From Planctomycetota bacterium (lineage in GTDB: Bacteria; Planctomycetota; B15-G4; SIAN01): a DNA stretch of 64,000 nt. The notes beneath the pieces are model-generated. The model searched no databases. It worked only from the letters and a program-made list of their open reading frames with translations, and was not told the origin of the DNA. The DNA lies in contig SIAN01000003.1 in assembly GCA_009691715.1 (NCBI GenBank), forward strand, positions 62,001 through 126,000. Reading direction: 5' to 3'. Below, one piece after another: positions 35,108-43,992 of this stretch. A program made the translations under genes and the position numbers. Every line of letters begins with the position of its first letter. Position 1 is the first letter of the stretch.

Positions 35108-35584
35108 ATGACCAGCAAGAACCGCGAGCTGGCGGAATCGACGTTCGCTCTCGACATGACGCCGATGATCGACTGCGTGTTCAACCTGCTGATCTTTTTC
35201 CTCTGCCACATCAACTTCAAGCTGCTCGAGGGAAAAATCCCGGCCTACCTGCCGAAGGACGTCGGCGCGAACGCCTCGCCAATCGACCGGCTGCTCGAGA
35301 AGGTTCTGATCCGGGTCACGCGCTCGGCTCCGCCGAAACTGAAAGACTCCAACTGGACCTGGCATGAGGACCAGATCGCGATCGAACTGCAGGGCCGACG
35401 GCAGGCCGGCCTCGCCGAGTTCCACAGCGCAATCCTCGGCCTGCTGAAATCGAGCCCCGACGCCAAAGCCACGCTGCATCCAGGCGAAGGCACGCTCTAC
35501 ATCGACTGCGTCAAGGTGATCAACGAGTGCCTGCGGGCGAACTTCGTCGACATCACCCTCGCCGGAACGCCGTTGGACAGCTGA
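35108..35584 (+). CDS. exbD: ExbD/TolR family protein, second copy
   Basis: A 158-residue paralogue of the preceding gene. The membrane helix is almost the same (DMTPMIDCVFNLLIFFLCH, residues 14-32, with the conserved Asp). The periplasmic part is different (KLLEGKIPAYLPKDVGANAS; VLIRVTRSAPPKLKDSN). Two ExbD types next to one ExbB suggest a heteromeric stator with two different periplasmic heads. The stop is followed at once by the GTG of the sulfatase-like gene (35585), so translation probably continues. Confidence 0.9.
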   Translation: MTSKNRELAESTFALDMTPMIDCVFNLLIFFLCHINFKLLEGKIPAYLPKDVGANASPIDRLLEKVLIRVTRSAPPKLKDSNWTWHEDQIAIELQGRRQAGLAEFHSAILGLLKSSPDAKATLHPGEGTLYIDCVKVINECLRANFVDITLAGTPLDS

Positions 35585-37732
35585 GTGATCCATCGCCCAC
35601 GCCGTCGGCCCGGCCGCCTCGCCGTCCTCGTCCTCATCCTCGCGACCGCCGCGGCGGGGACGATCGCGGGATGCCGGGACGCAGCCGACGACGCGCCGCT
35701 GCACCTGGTCGTCATCTCGATCGACACCCTTCGTGCCGACGCGTTGATCGGCGACTCGCCGCGCCGCGCGACGACGCCCCACTTCGACGACCTCGCCGCC
35801 GCCAGCACCGCGTTCACGAACTGCTGGTCGCACGTGCCGCAGACACTGCCCGCGCACGCCGCGCTGATGACCGGACGCCTGCCCGCCGAGCTCGAACTGC
35901 ATGACAACACGCCGTTTCCGCTGCGCGGCGACGTGCCGACGCTCGCCAGCTGGTTGGCAGACGCCGGCTTCGCGACAGCCGCGGTCGTCGGTGGCCAACC
36001 GCTCGCGCGCGGGAGCGGTTTCGAACGCGGGTTCGAGCGCTACGACGATCCGCCGTCGGTCGGGTCGGGCTCGAGCCACTTCAGCGAGCTCGACGCTCGC
36101 GCCGTGACCGACCGCGCCATCGCGCAGTGGCAGCGTCCGGTCGGCGACCGCCGCCGCTTCCACTTCGTGCACTACTACGACCCGCACCAGCCCTACTCGC
36201 CACCGCGCGACTGCATGCCGACCAGCACCGCCGAAGGCGACCGGAGCGGCGACGCGGATCGTTATCGCGGCGAGGTGACGCACGTCGACCGCGAGTTCGG
36301 CCGGCTGCTGGCGGCACTTCGCGAAGGCAACGAGCGCTGCCTGCTCCTGATCACTTCCGACCACGGTGAGGGGCTCGGCGACCTCGGCGAGCGCACCCAT
36401 GGCTTCCAGTTGCTGCCGGCGACATTGCGCGTGCCGCTGTTGATCGTCGAGATCGAAGGGCTGGCGACCCGCGCGCCCGCTCCGTTGGCAGCGACGCCGC
36501 GCGAGCGCCTGATCGGCCACGTCGACCTGCTGCCGACCCTGCTCGAACTGCTCGCGGTCGATCGTCCCGACGGACTCGGCGGGATGGCGCTGCAGCGATC
36601 CGACGGGCGCCACCCCGCCCGATTCGTCGAATCGCTCGCCGGCGCGCTCCAGTTCGGTTGCGCCCAGCAGTACGGCGTGCGCGGCGAGGGTGCGCTGTAC
36701 TTGCGCGGCGGCGGCGACGCGCCGACGAGCCTCGAGGGCGCGCGGTTTCGAGTGATCGGCGACAGCGATGAGCGACTGCTGCTCGATCCGGGGCGCGCCG
36801 AACCCACGGCCGAGGAACTGTCAGCGTGGCGCGCCGCCTTCGCCGACGGATTCACGCGCCGTCTGCCCTTCGCGACGGACGCCGCAACGCCGCGCGACTT
36901 GCGACCGCTCGGCTATCTCGAAGCGTCGTCCGATCGCGCCCGCCATGCGCTCGCCGCCCCGGCCGAGAATGCGCTCAAGCGATCGGCGCTGGCGCGGCGG
37001 GAACTGATCGATCGATTCCTCGAGGCGGTCGCGTGCGTCGATGCCGGCAACCCGTTGCCGGCGATTGCCACGCTCGACCAGATCCTGACCGCCGACCCGC
37101 AGTTCCATGCGGCACGCTTTTTCCGCGCCCGCGCGCGCATGTCATTCGAGGAGCGCGACCCGAGCCTGCGCGGTTCGGCGGCGCGACTCGCCGCGAGTGA
37201 CCTCGCCATTCTGCTCGAGGAGGTCGCCGGCTACCCAGGTGCAGCGCTGCTGCGCGCCAAGGCACTTGGCCTAGCGGGCGAGTTCGAAGCGGCATTGGCG
37301 ACGCTCGACGAATTCGAACGCACGGCATCCACCGCTGCAGAAGCCCTTTGGCTGCGCGGAAGCCTGCTCCTCGACCGGCAACGTGCCGGCCGCATCCACC
37401 AGCGCTACGACCCTCAACTCGGCTTCGGCTGCCTGCTCGACGCGCTCGAACGTGCCCCTCAGCGGGGCGATTGGGCACGCGACCTCGAACGCGCTCTTAA
37501 CGCGCTGGCGCGAGCGCCCGATGCGCCGCCTTGGGTCGCTACCGCCAGCGATCGGCTCCGTCGGTTGCGCCAGCGCCGGCATCGCCGTTACCGCCCGCAG
37601 GTTGCGCGGATAGTCGATGCCCGTTCCGGCCTCAACGCTTCGAAAGCGCAGCGGTGCTGGCGGCGCCTTCATCGGCAGCCCGTCCGCACTGCGAACGCTG
37701 TCCTGTTAAGTCCGTGCAAGTGCACGAGTTAG
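35585..37732 (+). CDS. Sulfatase-fold lipoprotein with TPR domain; threonine at the catalytic position
   Basis: A 715-residue alkaline phosphatase superfamily protein. The signal peptide ends in the lipobox TIAGC (Cys30). The N-terminal domain (about 38-340) has the metal motif VVISIDTLRAD and, at the position of the sulfatase Cys signature, VPQTLPAHAALMTG, so Thr87 replaces the formylglycine Cys. LITSDHGEGLGDLGERTHG gives the second metal site. Sulfation is therefore unlikely to be the reaction; phosphodiesterase or phosphotransferase activity is more likely. The C-terminal part (about 470-680) is TPR-like (AIATLDQILTADPQF, EFEAALATLDEFERTA). Cell-envelope location and the ExbD neighbour suggest a role in the same machine. 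It starts at a GTG touching the previous stop. Confidence 0.82.
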   Translation: MIHRPRRRPGRLAVLVLILATAAAGTIAGCRDAADDAPLHLVVISIDTLRADALIGDSPRRATTPHFDDLAAASTAFTNCWSHVPQTLPAHAALMTGRLPAELELHDNTPFPLRGDVPTLASWLADAGFATAAVVGGQPLARGSGFERGFERYDDPPSVGSGSSHFSELDARAVTDRAIAQWQRPVGDRRRFHFVHYYDPHQPYSPPRDCMPTSTAEGDRSGDADRYRGEVTHVDREFGRLLAALREGNERCLLLITSDHGEGLGDLGERTHGFQLLPATLRVPLLIVEIEGLATRAPAPLAATPRERLIGHVDLLPTLLELLAVDRPDGLGGMALQRSDGRHPARFVESLAGALQFGCAQQYGVRGEGALYLRGGGDAPTSLEGARFRVIGDSDERLLLDPGRAEPTAEELSAWRAAFADGFTRRLPFATDAATPRDLRPLGYLEASSDRARHALAAPAENALKRSALARRELIDRFLEAVACVDAGNPLPAIATLDQILTADPQFHAARFFRARARMSFEERDPSLRGSAARLAASDLAILLEEVAGYPGAALLRAKALGLAGEFEAALATLDEFERTASTAAEALWLRGSLLLDRQRAGRIHQRYDPQLGFGCLLDALERAPQRGDWARDLERALNALARAPDAPPWVATASDRLRRLRQRRHRRYRPQVARIVDARSGLNASKAQRCWRRLHRQPVRTANAVLLSPCKCTS

Positions 37733-38036
37733 ACATCGATCTTTTGCATTGACCACCGGCAAAGGTCGACCTAACCTACCGCGCTCTTTCCCGGGCGCCG
37801 GCAGGGCGTTTGGCCTGGGATTGCGGGGGTTTTCGAGGGATCGCCGTTCGCTCGCGCACCGCTTCACACGCAGCAAGTGAAGTCGGTTCCGTGTCTCGGA
37901 TCGGTCGTCTCGTGCTGTCCCTCTGTAGCCGTGCTGCACCGGACGACGCTCGAAGCACGACACCGCTCACTCACAACGATCCATGCACGACACTGGACGA
38001 AACGACTCTGCCTCCGCCAGTCGGGAGACGAACCGA
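37733..38036 (+). other. Intergenic region of 304 bases
   Basis: No gene is seen. The part before 37780 is relatively AT-rich and holds the candidate promoter listed separately. The rest is GC-rich without a convincing reading frame; only short frames that overlap the leader of the second secretin occur. A GGGAGA ribosome-binding site lies just before the next ATG. Confidence 0.6.
37749..37777 (+). promoter_or_regulatory. Candidate promoter upstream of secretin 2
   Basis: TTGACC (37749-37754), a 17-base spacer and TAACCT (37772-37777) form a sigma70-like promoter in the 304-base gap. The -35 box matches five of six consensus positions. It would give a transcript with a leader of about 250 bases before the secretin ATG at 38037. 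Confidence 0.45.
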
Positions 38037-40619
38037 ATGTTGAGCTCCGCTCGCACGACGCAGCGCTTGGTCTACGCAGCGCTCTTTGCCACCGCCGTCG
38101 CCGCATGCTCCGCGTCGGATCAGCCAGGCGATCCCGCAGTCTCCGGGGGCGGTGCCCCGCCGGCGGGAGATCAGGCCACGGCCCCGCAAGCCGGCCTGTC
38201 GCTCGCCGAACAGAAGCGCGACCTGATGCTCTCGATGGCCATGGACAACGGCCGCTCGCTTCGCGAGCAGGGCGATGACGCCGGCGCCCGTCGAGCCTTC
38301 GAAGAGGCCGTCGCGATCGACCCGGGCCATCTCGAAGCCCAGGCGCAGCTCGCGGAGGTTCTCGAACAGCTCGGCGAGCGGCCAGGTGATATCGAGACGA
38401 CCCGCCTGAACGCCGAAAAGCACGCGAACGCCAAGATCGAGCAGCTCAAGCTCGAGGCCGAGGAGCAGCACCGGGTCGGACAGGACGCGCGCGTGCGTCG
38501 AGAGTTCGACGCCTCGATCCGTTGGTTCGAGCGGGTCCAGCAATCCATCGATTGGTCCTCCCTCAACGTCAACTGGGGTGACCTGCCGAAGCGCAATGCG
38601 GACGCGCTGACCGCCGCACGCGAGGAGCGCGACCAAGCCAACAAGGCCGACAACGAGGCCAAGCTGAAGACCGCGGTCGCGAAGATCCAGGGCGACGAAG
38701 CGGCCGAAGCGTCGCGCCACAACGCGCGCGTCGTGAGCCTGCTCGAAAGCGCTAACTGCAAGTACGAGGCGGGCAATTACGGCGAGGCGATGGAGCTCTG
38801 CGACCAGGTTCTGACCATCGAGCCGAGCAGCACGACCGCGAAGGAACTGAAGGTCGAGGCCAACGCCGGCCGCCGCGCCAAGCGCACCGAAGAGTTTGCG
38901 AAGCAGCGCTCCGAGTCCTACCGGCGGTTCAAGGCCGACATCGAAGAGCTGCGGGTCCCCTACTCCGACGGGCTCACCCCGCCCGACGCCGACTACTGGG
39001 CGCGCGTCTCGGCGCGGCAGGCGACCGGCGCGGGTGGCGTCGATGCTGCGGCCGCTGAGGACATGCGGATCAAGGAGCAGTTGAAGGCGATCCGGATCCC
39101 GGTGGTTGATTTCGTCGACGCCGACCTCGACCGCGTCTGCACCATGCTGTCGAACTGGTCCGGCCTGACCATCCGCGCCACCGAACCGGTGCGCACCGAG
39201 GTCGAGACCAACTCGACGTTGATCAACCTGACGAACCTCACGAACCTATCGCTCGACTCCGTGCTGACGATCGTCACGAAGCGGCTCGGTGAGAAGTTCG
39301 CCTGGACCGTCACCAACGGCATCGTCCAGATCACGACGCTCGAGGAAGCGTTCGGGTCGACCGTCATCCGCACCCACGCGATCCAGGACCTGACCTTCGG
39401 CCGCACCGACTTCAAGGGCCCGGAGATCAACAAGATCGCGCTGCCGGGCGAGTACGGCGATGACCCAGAGACGTCGGTCTTCGCGGCCGATCTCGAGAAG
39501 ATCGTCCAGATCACGCCAGAAGACATCGTCATGTTGATCAAGACGAACGTGGCGCGCGAGACCTGGGAGCTCGGCGACAAGAAGTTCAACATCGAGCCCG
39601 CCGCCAACAACCAGATCATGGTCATCCACACCCGCGAGGTGCAGGACGAGATCGAAGCGTTCCTGAACGACCTGCGCCGGTTCACCACGACCGTCGTGTC
39701 GATCGAAAGCCGCTTCGTCGAAGTGACCGACGCGTTCATCCAGGAGTTCGGCGCCGACCTCCGCGGCCTCGGCGGCGTCTTCGGCTCGAGCGTCAGCCTC
39801 GATGACACGACCAACGGCGGCGACGACCTCGCCGGCACGGGCCTCGACAACTTCGGCACCGGCTCGACCGCGACCGGCTCGCCGAGCGCCGGTGTCTTCT
39901 TCAACGACTTCTCCGACGGCGACCTGCGCGGCCGGACGGAGAACTACTTCGACACGCCGCTCGGCTCGATCCTCACCACCAACGGTGGGGGATCGTTCCA
40001 GTTCGGGCTGCTCGACGACACGGCCTTCAATCTGGTCGTGAACGCCGTCGACAAGTCGGTCAACGCGGTCGAGGTGATGGCGCCCGAACTGACCGTCTTC
40101 AACACCGAGCGCGCGTACGTCACCGTGCTGAACGAAGTCTCCTTCCTCCAGGACTTCGACGTCGACGTCGCGAACACCGCGTTCATCGCCAACCCGGAGA
40201 TCGGAATCCTCCAGGAGGGCGTGGTCCTCGACGTTCGTCCGACCGTCTCCTACGACCGCAAGTACGTGACGCTCGACGTGCGCACCACCGTCGCGACCAT
40301 CCAGCGCCCGATCGACACCTTCGAAACGACGCTGGGCGGCTTCTCTGACGCCGTGACGTTCCAGCTGCCGCGGCTGGAAGTCCAGAACGCGAACACGACC
40401 GTGATCGTCCCCGATGGCGGCGCGATCATCCTCGGCGGGCTGAAGACGTTGAACTACGTCAACCGCCGGGCCGAAGTGCCGTGGCTGTCGCGGATCCCGC
40501 TGCTCGGCTTCTTCTTCCGCGAGAAGGGCGTGGCCGACGAGGCGCAGAGCCTGGTCATCCTGGTCAAGGCGAACATCCGCGACCTGAGCAAGTTCCGCGA
40601 GTCCGTGCGGGTGCGGTGA
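38037..40619 (+). CDS. TPR-armed lipoprotein secretin (PulD/PilQ-type), copy 2
   Basis: An 860-residue secretin. The lipobox TAVAAC gives Cys24. Residues 60-300 are TPR/helical with one clear TPR-like pair (LREQGDDAGARRAFEEAV). Residues 350-440 resemble an STN/N0-like domain (DLDRVCTMLSNWSGLTI, DSVLTIVTKRLGEKFAW) and 445-555 a secretin N-domain. The core (about 676-850) has PDGGAIILGGLKT and the classical gate motif VPWLSRIPLLGFFF. The ATG at 38037 has GGGAGA nine bases before it; an earlier ATG at 37983 has no sensible leader. It is transcribed separately from the sulfatase-like gene by its own candidate promoter and is followed by a strong hairpin. It is a paralogue of the first secretin, with a shorter coiled coil and a more canonical gate. 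Confidence 0.92.
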   Translation: MLSSARTTQRLVYAALFATAVAACSASDQPGDPAVSGGGAPPAGDQATAPQAGLSLAEQKRDLMLSMAMDNGRSLREQGDDAGARRAFEEAVAIDPGHLEAQAQLAEVLEQLGERPGDIETTRLNAEKHANAKIEQLKLEAEEQHRVGQDARVRREFDASIRWFERVQQSIDWSSLNVNWGDLPKRNADALTAAREERDQANKADNEAKLKTAVAKIQGDEAAEASRHNARVVSLLESANCKYEAGNYGEAMELCDQVLTIEPSSTTAKELKVEANAGRRAKRTEEFAKQRSESYRRFKADIEELRVPYSDGLTPPDADYWARVSARQATGAGGVDAAAAEDMRIKEQLKAIRIPVVDFVDADLDRVCTMLSNWSGLTIRATEPVRTEVETNSTLINLTNLTNLSLDSVLTIVTKRLGEKFAWTVTNGIVQITTLEEAFGSTVIRTHAIQDLTFGRTDFKGPEINKIALPGEYGDDPETSVFAADLEKIVQITPEDIVMLIKTNVARETWELGDKKFNIEPAANNQIMVIHTREVQDEIEAFLNDLRRFTTTVVSIESRFVEVTDAFIQEFGADLRGLGGVFGSSVSLDDTTNGGDDLAGTGLDNFGTGSTATGSPSAGVFFNDFSDGDLRGRTENYFDTPLGSILTTNGGGSFQFGLLDDTAFNLVVNAVDKSVNAVEVMAPELTVFNTERAYVTVLNEVSFLQDFDVDVANTAFIANPEIGILQEGVVLDVRPTVSYDRKYVTLDVRTTVATIQRPIDTFETTLGGFSDAVTFQLPRLEVQNANTTVIVPDGGAIILGGLKTLNYVNRRAEVPWLSRIPLLGFFFREKGVADEAQSLVILVKANIRDLSKFRESVRVR

Positions 40620-40784
40620 GCGGCGAGCGGCGAGCGGCGACGGTTGACCGCGCAGGCACGCGGCCTGCACACCTCGGCTGCGCCGGCGAGGTTCGGCGGG
40701 CAGCGGGTCGCAAGGGTAGGGTTCTGGGACGGCCTGACCGAGACGATCCTGACCGAAACCATGTCGTAGAGATCTGACTATCCT

Positions 40785-40817
40785 CCGGACCCGCGACGCG
40801 AACCGTCGCGGGTCCGG
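40785..40817 (+). terminator. 14-base-pair perfect hairpin after secretin 2
   Basis: Arms CCGGACCCGCGACG (40785-40798) and its exact complement (40804-40817) enclose the loop CGAAC. Only a short weak T run (TCGTTTCG) follows. It probably ends the secretin transcript; the next gene starts 33 bases later. Confidence 0.65.
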
Positions 40818-40850
40818 TCGTTTCGGGGCGCAACGGCGCGGGAGGTGCGG

Positions 40851-41585
40851 ATGGGCTCGAAGCTCTCGGCGATCCTCTTCGATCTCGACGACACGCTGTT
40901 TTCGACCTCCGACTTCGCCGAGCGCGCGCGCCACAACGCGATCCGGACGATGATCGCGCACGGGCTGCGCATGGACGAGGAGCAGGCCTACCGGGAGCTC
41001 GGCGAGGTGATTGCCGAGTTCTCGTCCAACTACGGCAACCACTTCGACAAGCTGCTCTCCCGCCTGCCGCGGGAGCAATGCTGGCCAGGTATCAACCCCG
41101 CAATCCTGATCGCCGCCGGCGTGATCGGTTACCACGAGACCAAGTCGCTCGAGTTGCGGCCGTTCGACGACGTGCAGCGCCTGCTGCGCCGTCTGGTGAC
41201 GGCGCCGCTGATCCTGGGAATCGTCTCGGCCGGGTTGCAGATCAAGCAATGCGAGAAGCTGATCCGCCTCGGGCTGCTGCCCTACTTCCGCAGCGATGCG
41301 ATCTTCATCTCCGAGCAGATCGGCATCGGCAAGCCCAACCCCAAACTCTGGACGACTGCTTGCGCCGCGCTCGAGGTCGATCCGCGCAACGTGATGTACG
41401 TCGGCGACAACCCGGTGCAGGACATCGACCCGTGCAATCGGCTCGGGATGACGACGGTGAGAAGCCGGCGCGGCACTCGCCACAACGACGCGGCTGGATC
41501 GAGCGCGGCGTCCTACGAGATCAGCTCGTTCAACGATCTGGCGCTGATCCTCACCCGCGACTTCGGCCTGACGCTGCCCGATTGA
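40851..41585 (+). CDS. HAD superfamily hydrolase
   Basis: A 244-residue HAD-type phosphatase (subfamily IA). Motif I is ILFDLDDTLFS with nucleophile Asp11 and acid Asp13, motif II is GIVSAGL, motif III is the Lys in GIGKPNPKLW, and motif IV is VMYVGDNPVQDID. A helical cap lies between motifs I and II. The substrate (a phosphorylated metabolite) is unknown. The ATG at 40851 is used; a GTG 6 bases earlier is possible. The gene stands alone between the terminator hairpin and a convergent DUF2203 gene 27 bases away. Confidence 0.9.
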   Translation: MGSKLSAILFDLDDTLFSTSDFAERARHNAIRTMIAHGLRMDEEQAYRELGEVIAEFSSNYGNHFDKLLSRLPREQCWPGINPAILIAAGVIGYHETKSLELRPFDDVQRLLRRLVTAPLILGIVSAGLQIKQCEKLIRLGLLPYFRSDAIFISEQIGIGKPNPKLWTTACAALEVDPRNVMYVGDNPVQDIDPCNRLGMTTVRSRRGTRHNDAAGSSAASYEISSFNDLALILTRDFGLTLPD

Positions 41586-41612
41586 CCCGCGGCTTGGCCG
41601 ACCGGCGCTGGA

Positions 41613-42014
41613 TCACTCTCCGCGGGTCGCGGGTGGCAGGTCAGCGATCGCGCGGCGCCCGGCGATCCCGGTCTCGAGCGGATGCCACCACGCGATCTCC
41701 TTCTCGCCCTTCATCCAGCACAGGTAGATCGCCTTGTCGCCGAGGCGTGCGGGAAAGTCGAGCAATCCGCGCAGCGGGTCCTTGAGCTCGCATCCCAGCT
41801 GCATCAACTCCTGCGCGAAACGCTCCATCTCGCCTTCGAGATCCCCGATCTGCCGTTCGATCGTCTCGCGCTCTTCACAGCGCGCGACGCGACGCGCGGC
41901 GCCGAGCCGCTTCAACTCGAGGGCGCGCGCGACGATGTCGTCGACGATCTTCGCCACCAACGCCAGCGACCGATTGGCGCGCGCGACCGTCCACAATCGG
42001 CGAGGCTCGTTCAT
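41613..42014 (-). CDS. DUF2203 family protein
   Basis: A 133-residue cytoplasmic protein of unknown function. The C-terminal half shows the DUF2203 pattern: LGCELKDPLRGLLDFPARL, then IYLCWMKGEKEIAWWHPLETGIAGRR, a stretch rich in Trp with the conserved LCW and WH. The N-terminal half is predicted helical with coiled-coil character. It is the last gene of the minus-strand operon behind the oligopeptide ABC transporter (47 bases after the oppF-like gene). Function not known. Confidence 0.85.
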   Translation of the reverse strand: MNEPRRLWTVARANRSLALVAKIVDDIVARALELKRLGAARRVARCEERETIERQIGDLEGEMERFAQELMQLGCELKDPLRGLLDFPARLGDKAIYLCWMKGEKEIAWWHPLETGIAGRRAIADLPPATRGE

Positions 42015-42061
42015 CGCGGAGGCGTCCTGGCAGAGGGGCGCAGGTTACCGAGCGTGATCGT

Positions 42062-43012
42062 TCACAGGATGCAGCGCCAGCTCCAGCCGGCGCCGTCTGA
42101 CCGCTCGGCCGGCGGCAACTGCGAGCAACTCGCGACCGCACGAGCGCAGCGCGGGTGGAAATGGCAGCCCGGCGGTGGCTCGATCGGCGACGGCGGCTCG
42201 CCCCGCAGCGGGAAACCGCCCCTCGCACCACGGCGCGCGGCAGCGGAGTCGAGCAATGCCTGCGTGAACGGGTGGCGCGGGCGCGCCAGCAGATCCGCCG
42301 CCGGCCCGAGCTCCACCAGTTCGCCGAGATGCATCACCGCGATCCGGTGGCTGAGCGCGCCCACCAACGCGAGATCGTGAGAAATGAAGAGGTAGGCGAG
42401 TCCGTCGCGCTCGCGAAGCTCGAGGAGCAGATCAATCACCTGCGCCTGCACCGAGACGTCGAGCGCCGCGACCGCCTCGTCGCACACGAGCAGTTGCGGC
42501 TCGACGGCGAGCGCCCGCGCGATCCCGACGCGCTGGCGCTGCCCTCCGGACAGCTCGTGCGGCCAGCGCTGCGCGATCCCGACCGGCAGCGACACGCGCT
42601 CGAGCAGGCGCAGCACCCGGCGGGTGACGTCATCACCATGCGCCAGTTGGTGCAGTTCGATGCCCTCGGCGACGATCGCGCCGACGCGCTGGCGCGGGTC
42701 GAGACTCCCCCACGGATCCTGGAACAGCAGCTGCATCCGGCGCCGCAGCGTCTTCAGCTCCGCGCCCGCAGCCGCGCGGACATCGACGCCAGAAAAGCGA
42801 ATCGCGCCGGCGGCGATCGGAACGAGCCGCAGGAGCGCACGCCCGAGCGTCGTCTTGCCACAGCCCGACTCACCGACCAGACCGAACGTCTCGCCGGCAT
42901 GGAGATCAAAGGTGACTCGATCGACCGCCGTCAGCAGGCCGCGCCCGCCCGTCGCCGACGCGACCGGGAAGTGGACCGTGAGGTCGCGCACTTCGAGCAG
43001 CGGCGCACTCAT
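42062..43012 (-). CDS. oppF: Oligopeptide ABC transporter ATPase (OppF/DppF-type)
   Basis: A 316-residue ATPase of the peptide/nickel ABC importer family. Walker A is GESGCGKTTL, the signature is LSGGQRQRVGIARAL, Walker B is LLVCDEAVAALDV (Ala where Pro is usual), and the switch His is in FISHDL. The C-terminal oligopeptide-specific region has the Cys motif GCHFHPRCARAVASC. It would hydrolyse ATP with the partner OppD. The ATG at 43012 overlaps the oppD stop (ATGA). Confidence 0.93.
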   Translation of the reverse strand: MSAPLLEVRDLTVHFPVASATGGRGLLTAVDRVTFDLHAGETFGLVGESGCGKTTLGRALLRLVPIAAGAIRFSGVDVRAAAGAELKTLRRRMQLLFQDPWGSLDPRQRVGAIVAEGIELHQLAHGDDVTRRVLRLLERVSLPVGIAQRWPHELSGGQRQRVGIARALAVEPQLLVCDEAVAALDVSVQAQVIDLLLELRERDGLAYLFISHDLALVGALSHRIAVMHLGELVELGPAADLLARPRHPFTQALLDSAAARRGARGGFPLRGEPPSPIEPPPGCHFHPRCARAVASCSQLPPAERSDGAGWSWRCIL

Positions 43013-43992
43013 CGCGGCGGCTCCATCACCACCGGACACGCGACGGCGCGCTGTTCGTCGAGGGGCTTTAGCGGCGGAACCACCGTTTGGCAGGCGGGGA
43101 TCGCCTTCCCACAGCGCGGATGGAAGCGGCATCCGGACGGCCACTCCGACGGCGCCGGCACGTGGCCAGGGATCGCACCGAGCCGTTCGCCGCGCGCCAG
43201 CGGGCGCAGCGGCGGTTGCGCCGCCAGAAGCGCCTTCGTGTAGGGATGACGCGGATCGTCGAGCAGCGCGCGCGCCGGCCCCGACTCGACCAGGCGACCC
43301 GCATACATGACCAGCACGCGATCGCAGTGGGCGGCGACGAGCGGAAGGTCGTGCGAGATCAGCAGCACGGCGAGGCCGCGCTCGCGGCGCCGCGCTCCGA
43401 GGAACTCGAGCACCTGGAGCTGCACCGCGGCGTCGAGCGAAGACGTCGGCTCGTCGGCGATCAGCAGCGCCGGATCGCCGGCGAGCGCCAAGGCGAGCGC
43501 GACGCGCTGCCGCTGCCCCCCCGAAAGCTCATGGGCTTGCGCGCGCATGCGGGCCGCCGGATCGGCCACTCCGAGCTCGGCGAGCAACGCTTCAGCACGC
43601 ACCTTCGCCTCGCCACGCGCGAGTCCGCGATGGACCTGCAACAGCTCCTCGATCTGGGCACCGACCGTGAATGCGGGGTCGAGCGCGGCGGCCGGCTCCT
43701 GCGCCATCCACGCCAGCTCGCGACCGCGCCGCTCGCGCATCGCGTCGTGGCGAAGCGCGGCGAGATCCTGCCCGCGCCAGAGCACGCGGCCGCCGGCGAT
43801 GCGGCCGCCCGGCGGCAGCAGGCGGACCAATGCGGCGGCGGTCGCCGACTTGCCGCAGCCCGATTCGCCGACCAGCCCCACCATCTCGCCCGGAGCCAGC
43901 GTGAAGCTGATCTCGTCGACGACCCGCAACGAACCGGTGGCGCCGGCGAACTCGACCGCGAGTCGATCGACCTCGAGCAGGGGCGCGCTCAT
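43009..43992 (-). CDS. oppD: Oligopeptide ABC transporter ATPase (OppD/DppD-type)
   Basis: A 327-residue ATPase. Walker A GESGCGKSATAA, signature LSGGQRQRVALAL, Walker B LLIADEPTSSLDA, switch His in LISHDLP, and the C-terminal oligopeptide motif GCRFHPRCGKAIPAC. It shows the usual OppD/OppF pair organisation. Its start overlaps the permease stop (ATGA) and its stop overlaps the oppF start. Confidence 0.94.
   Translation of the reverse strand: MSAPLLEVDRLAVEFAGATGSLRVVDEISFTLAPGEMVGLVGESGCGKSATAAALVRLLPPGGRIAGGRVLWRGQDLAALRHDAMRERRGRELAWMAQEPAAALDPAFTVGAQIEELLQVHRGLARGEAKVRAEALLAELGVADPAARMRAQAHELSGGQRQRVALALALAGDPALLIADEPTSSLDAAVQLQVLEFLGARRRERGLAVLLISHDLPLVAAHCDRVLVMYAGRLVESGPARALLDDPRHPYTKALLAAQPPLRPLARGERLGAIPGHVPAPSEWPSGCRFHPRCGKAIPACQTVVPPLKPLDEQRAVACPVVMEPPR

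Noticed and set aside
33897..35584. TonB-dependent iron uptake locus
   Set aside because: ExbB and ExbD are present, but no TonB or TonB-dependent receptor is in the window, and the neighbours are TPR proteins and secretins.
35585..37732. Active sulfatase
   Set aside because: The Cys/Ser needed for formylglycine is replaced by Thr87, and no sulfatase-maturing enzyme is nearby.
23684..40619. Standard type IV pilus or type II secretion operon
   Set aside because: No pilin, prepilin peptidase, PilB/GspE or PilC/GspF gene is seen; only platform-like proteins and secretins are present, so a full standard system cannot be claimed.
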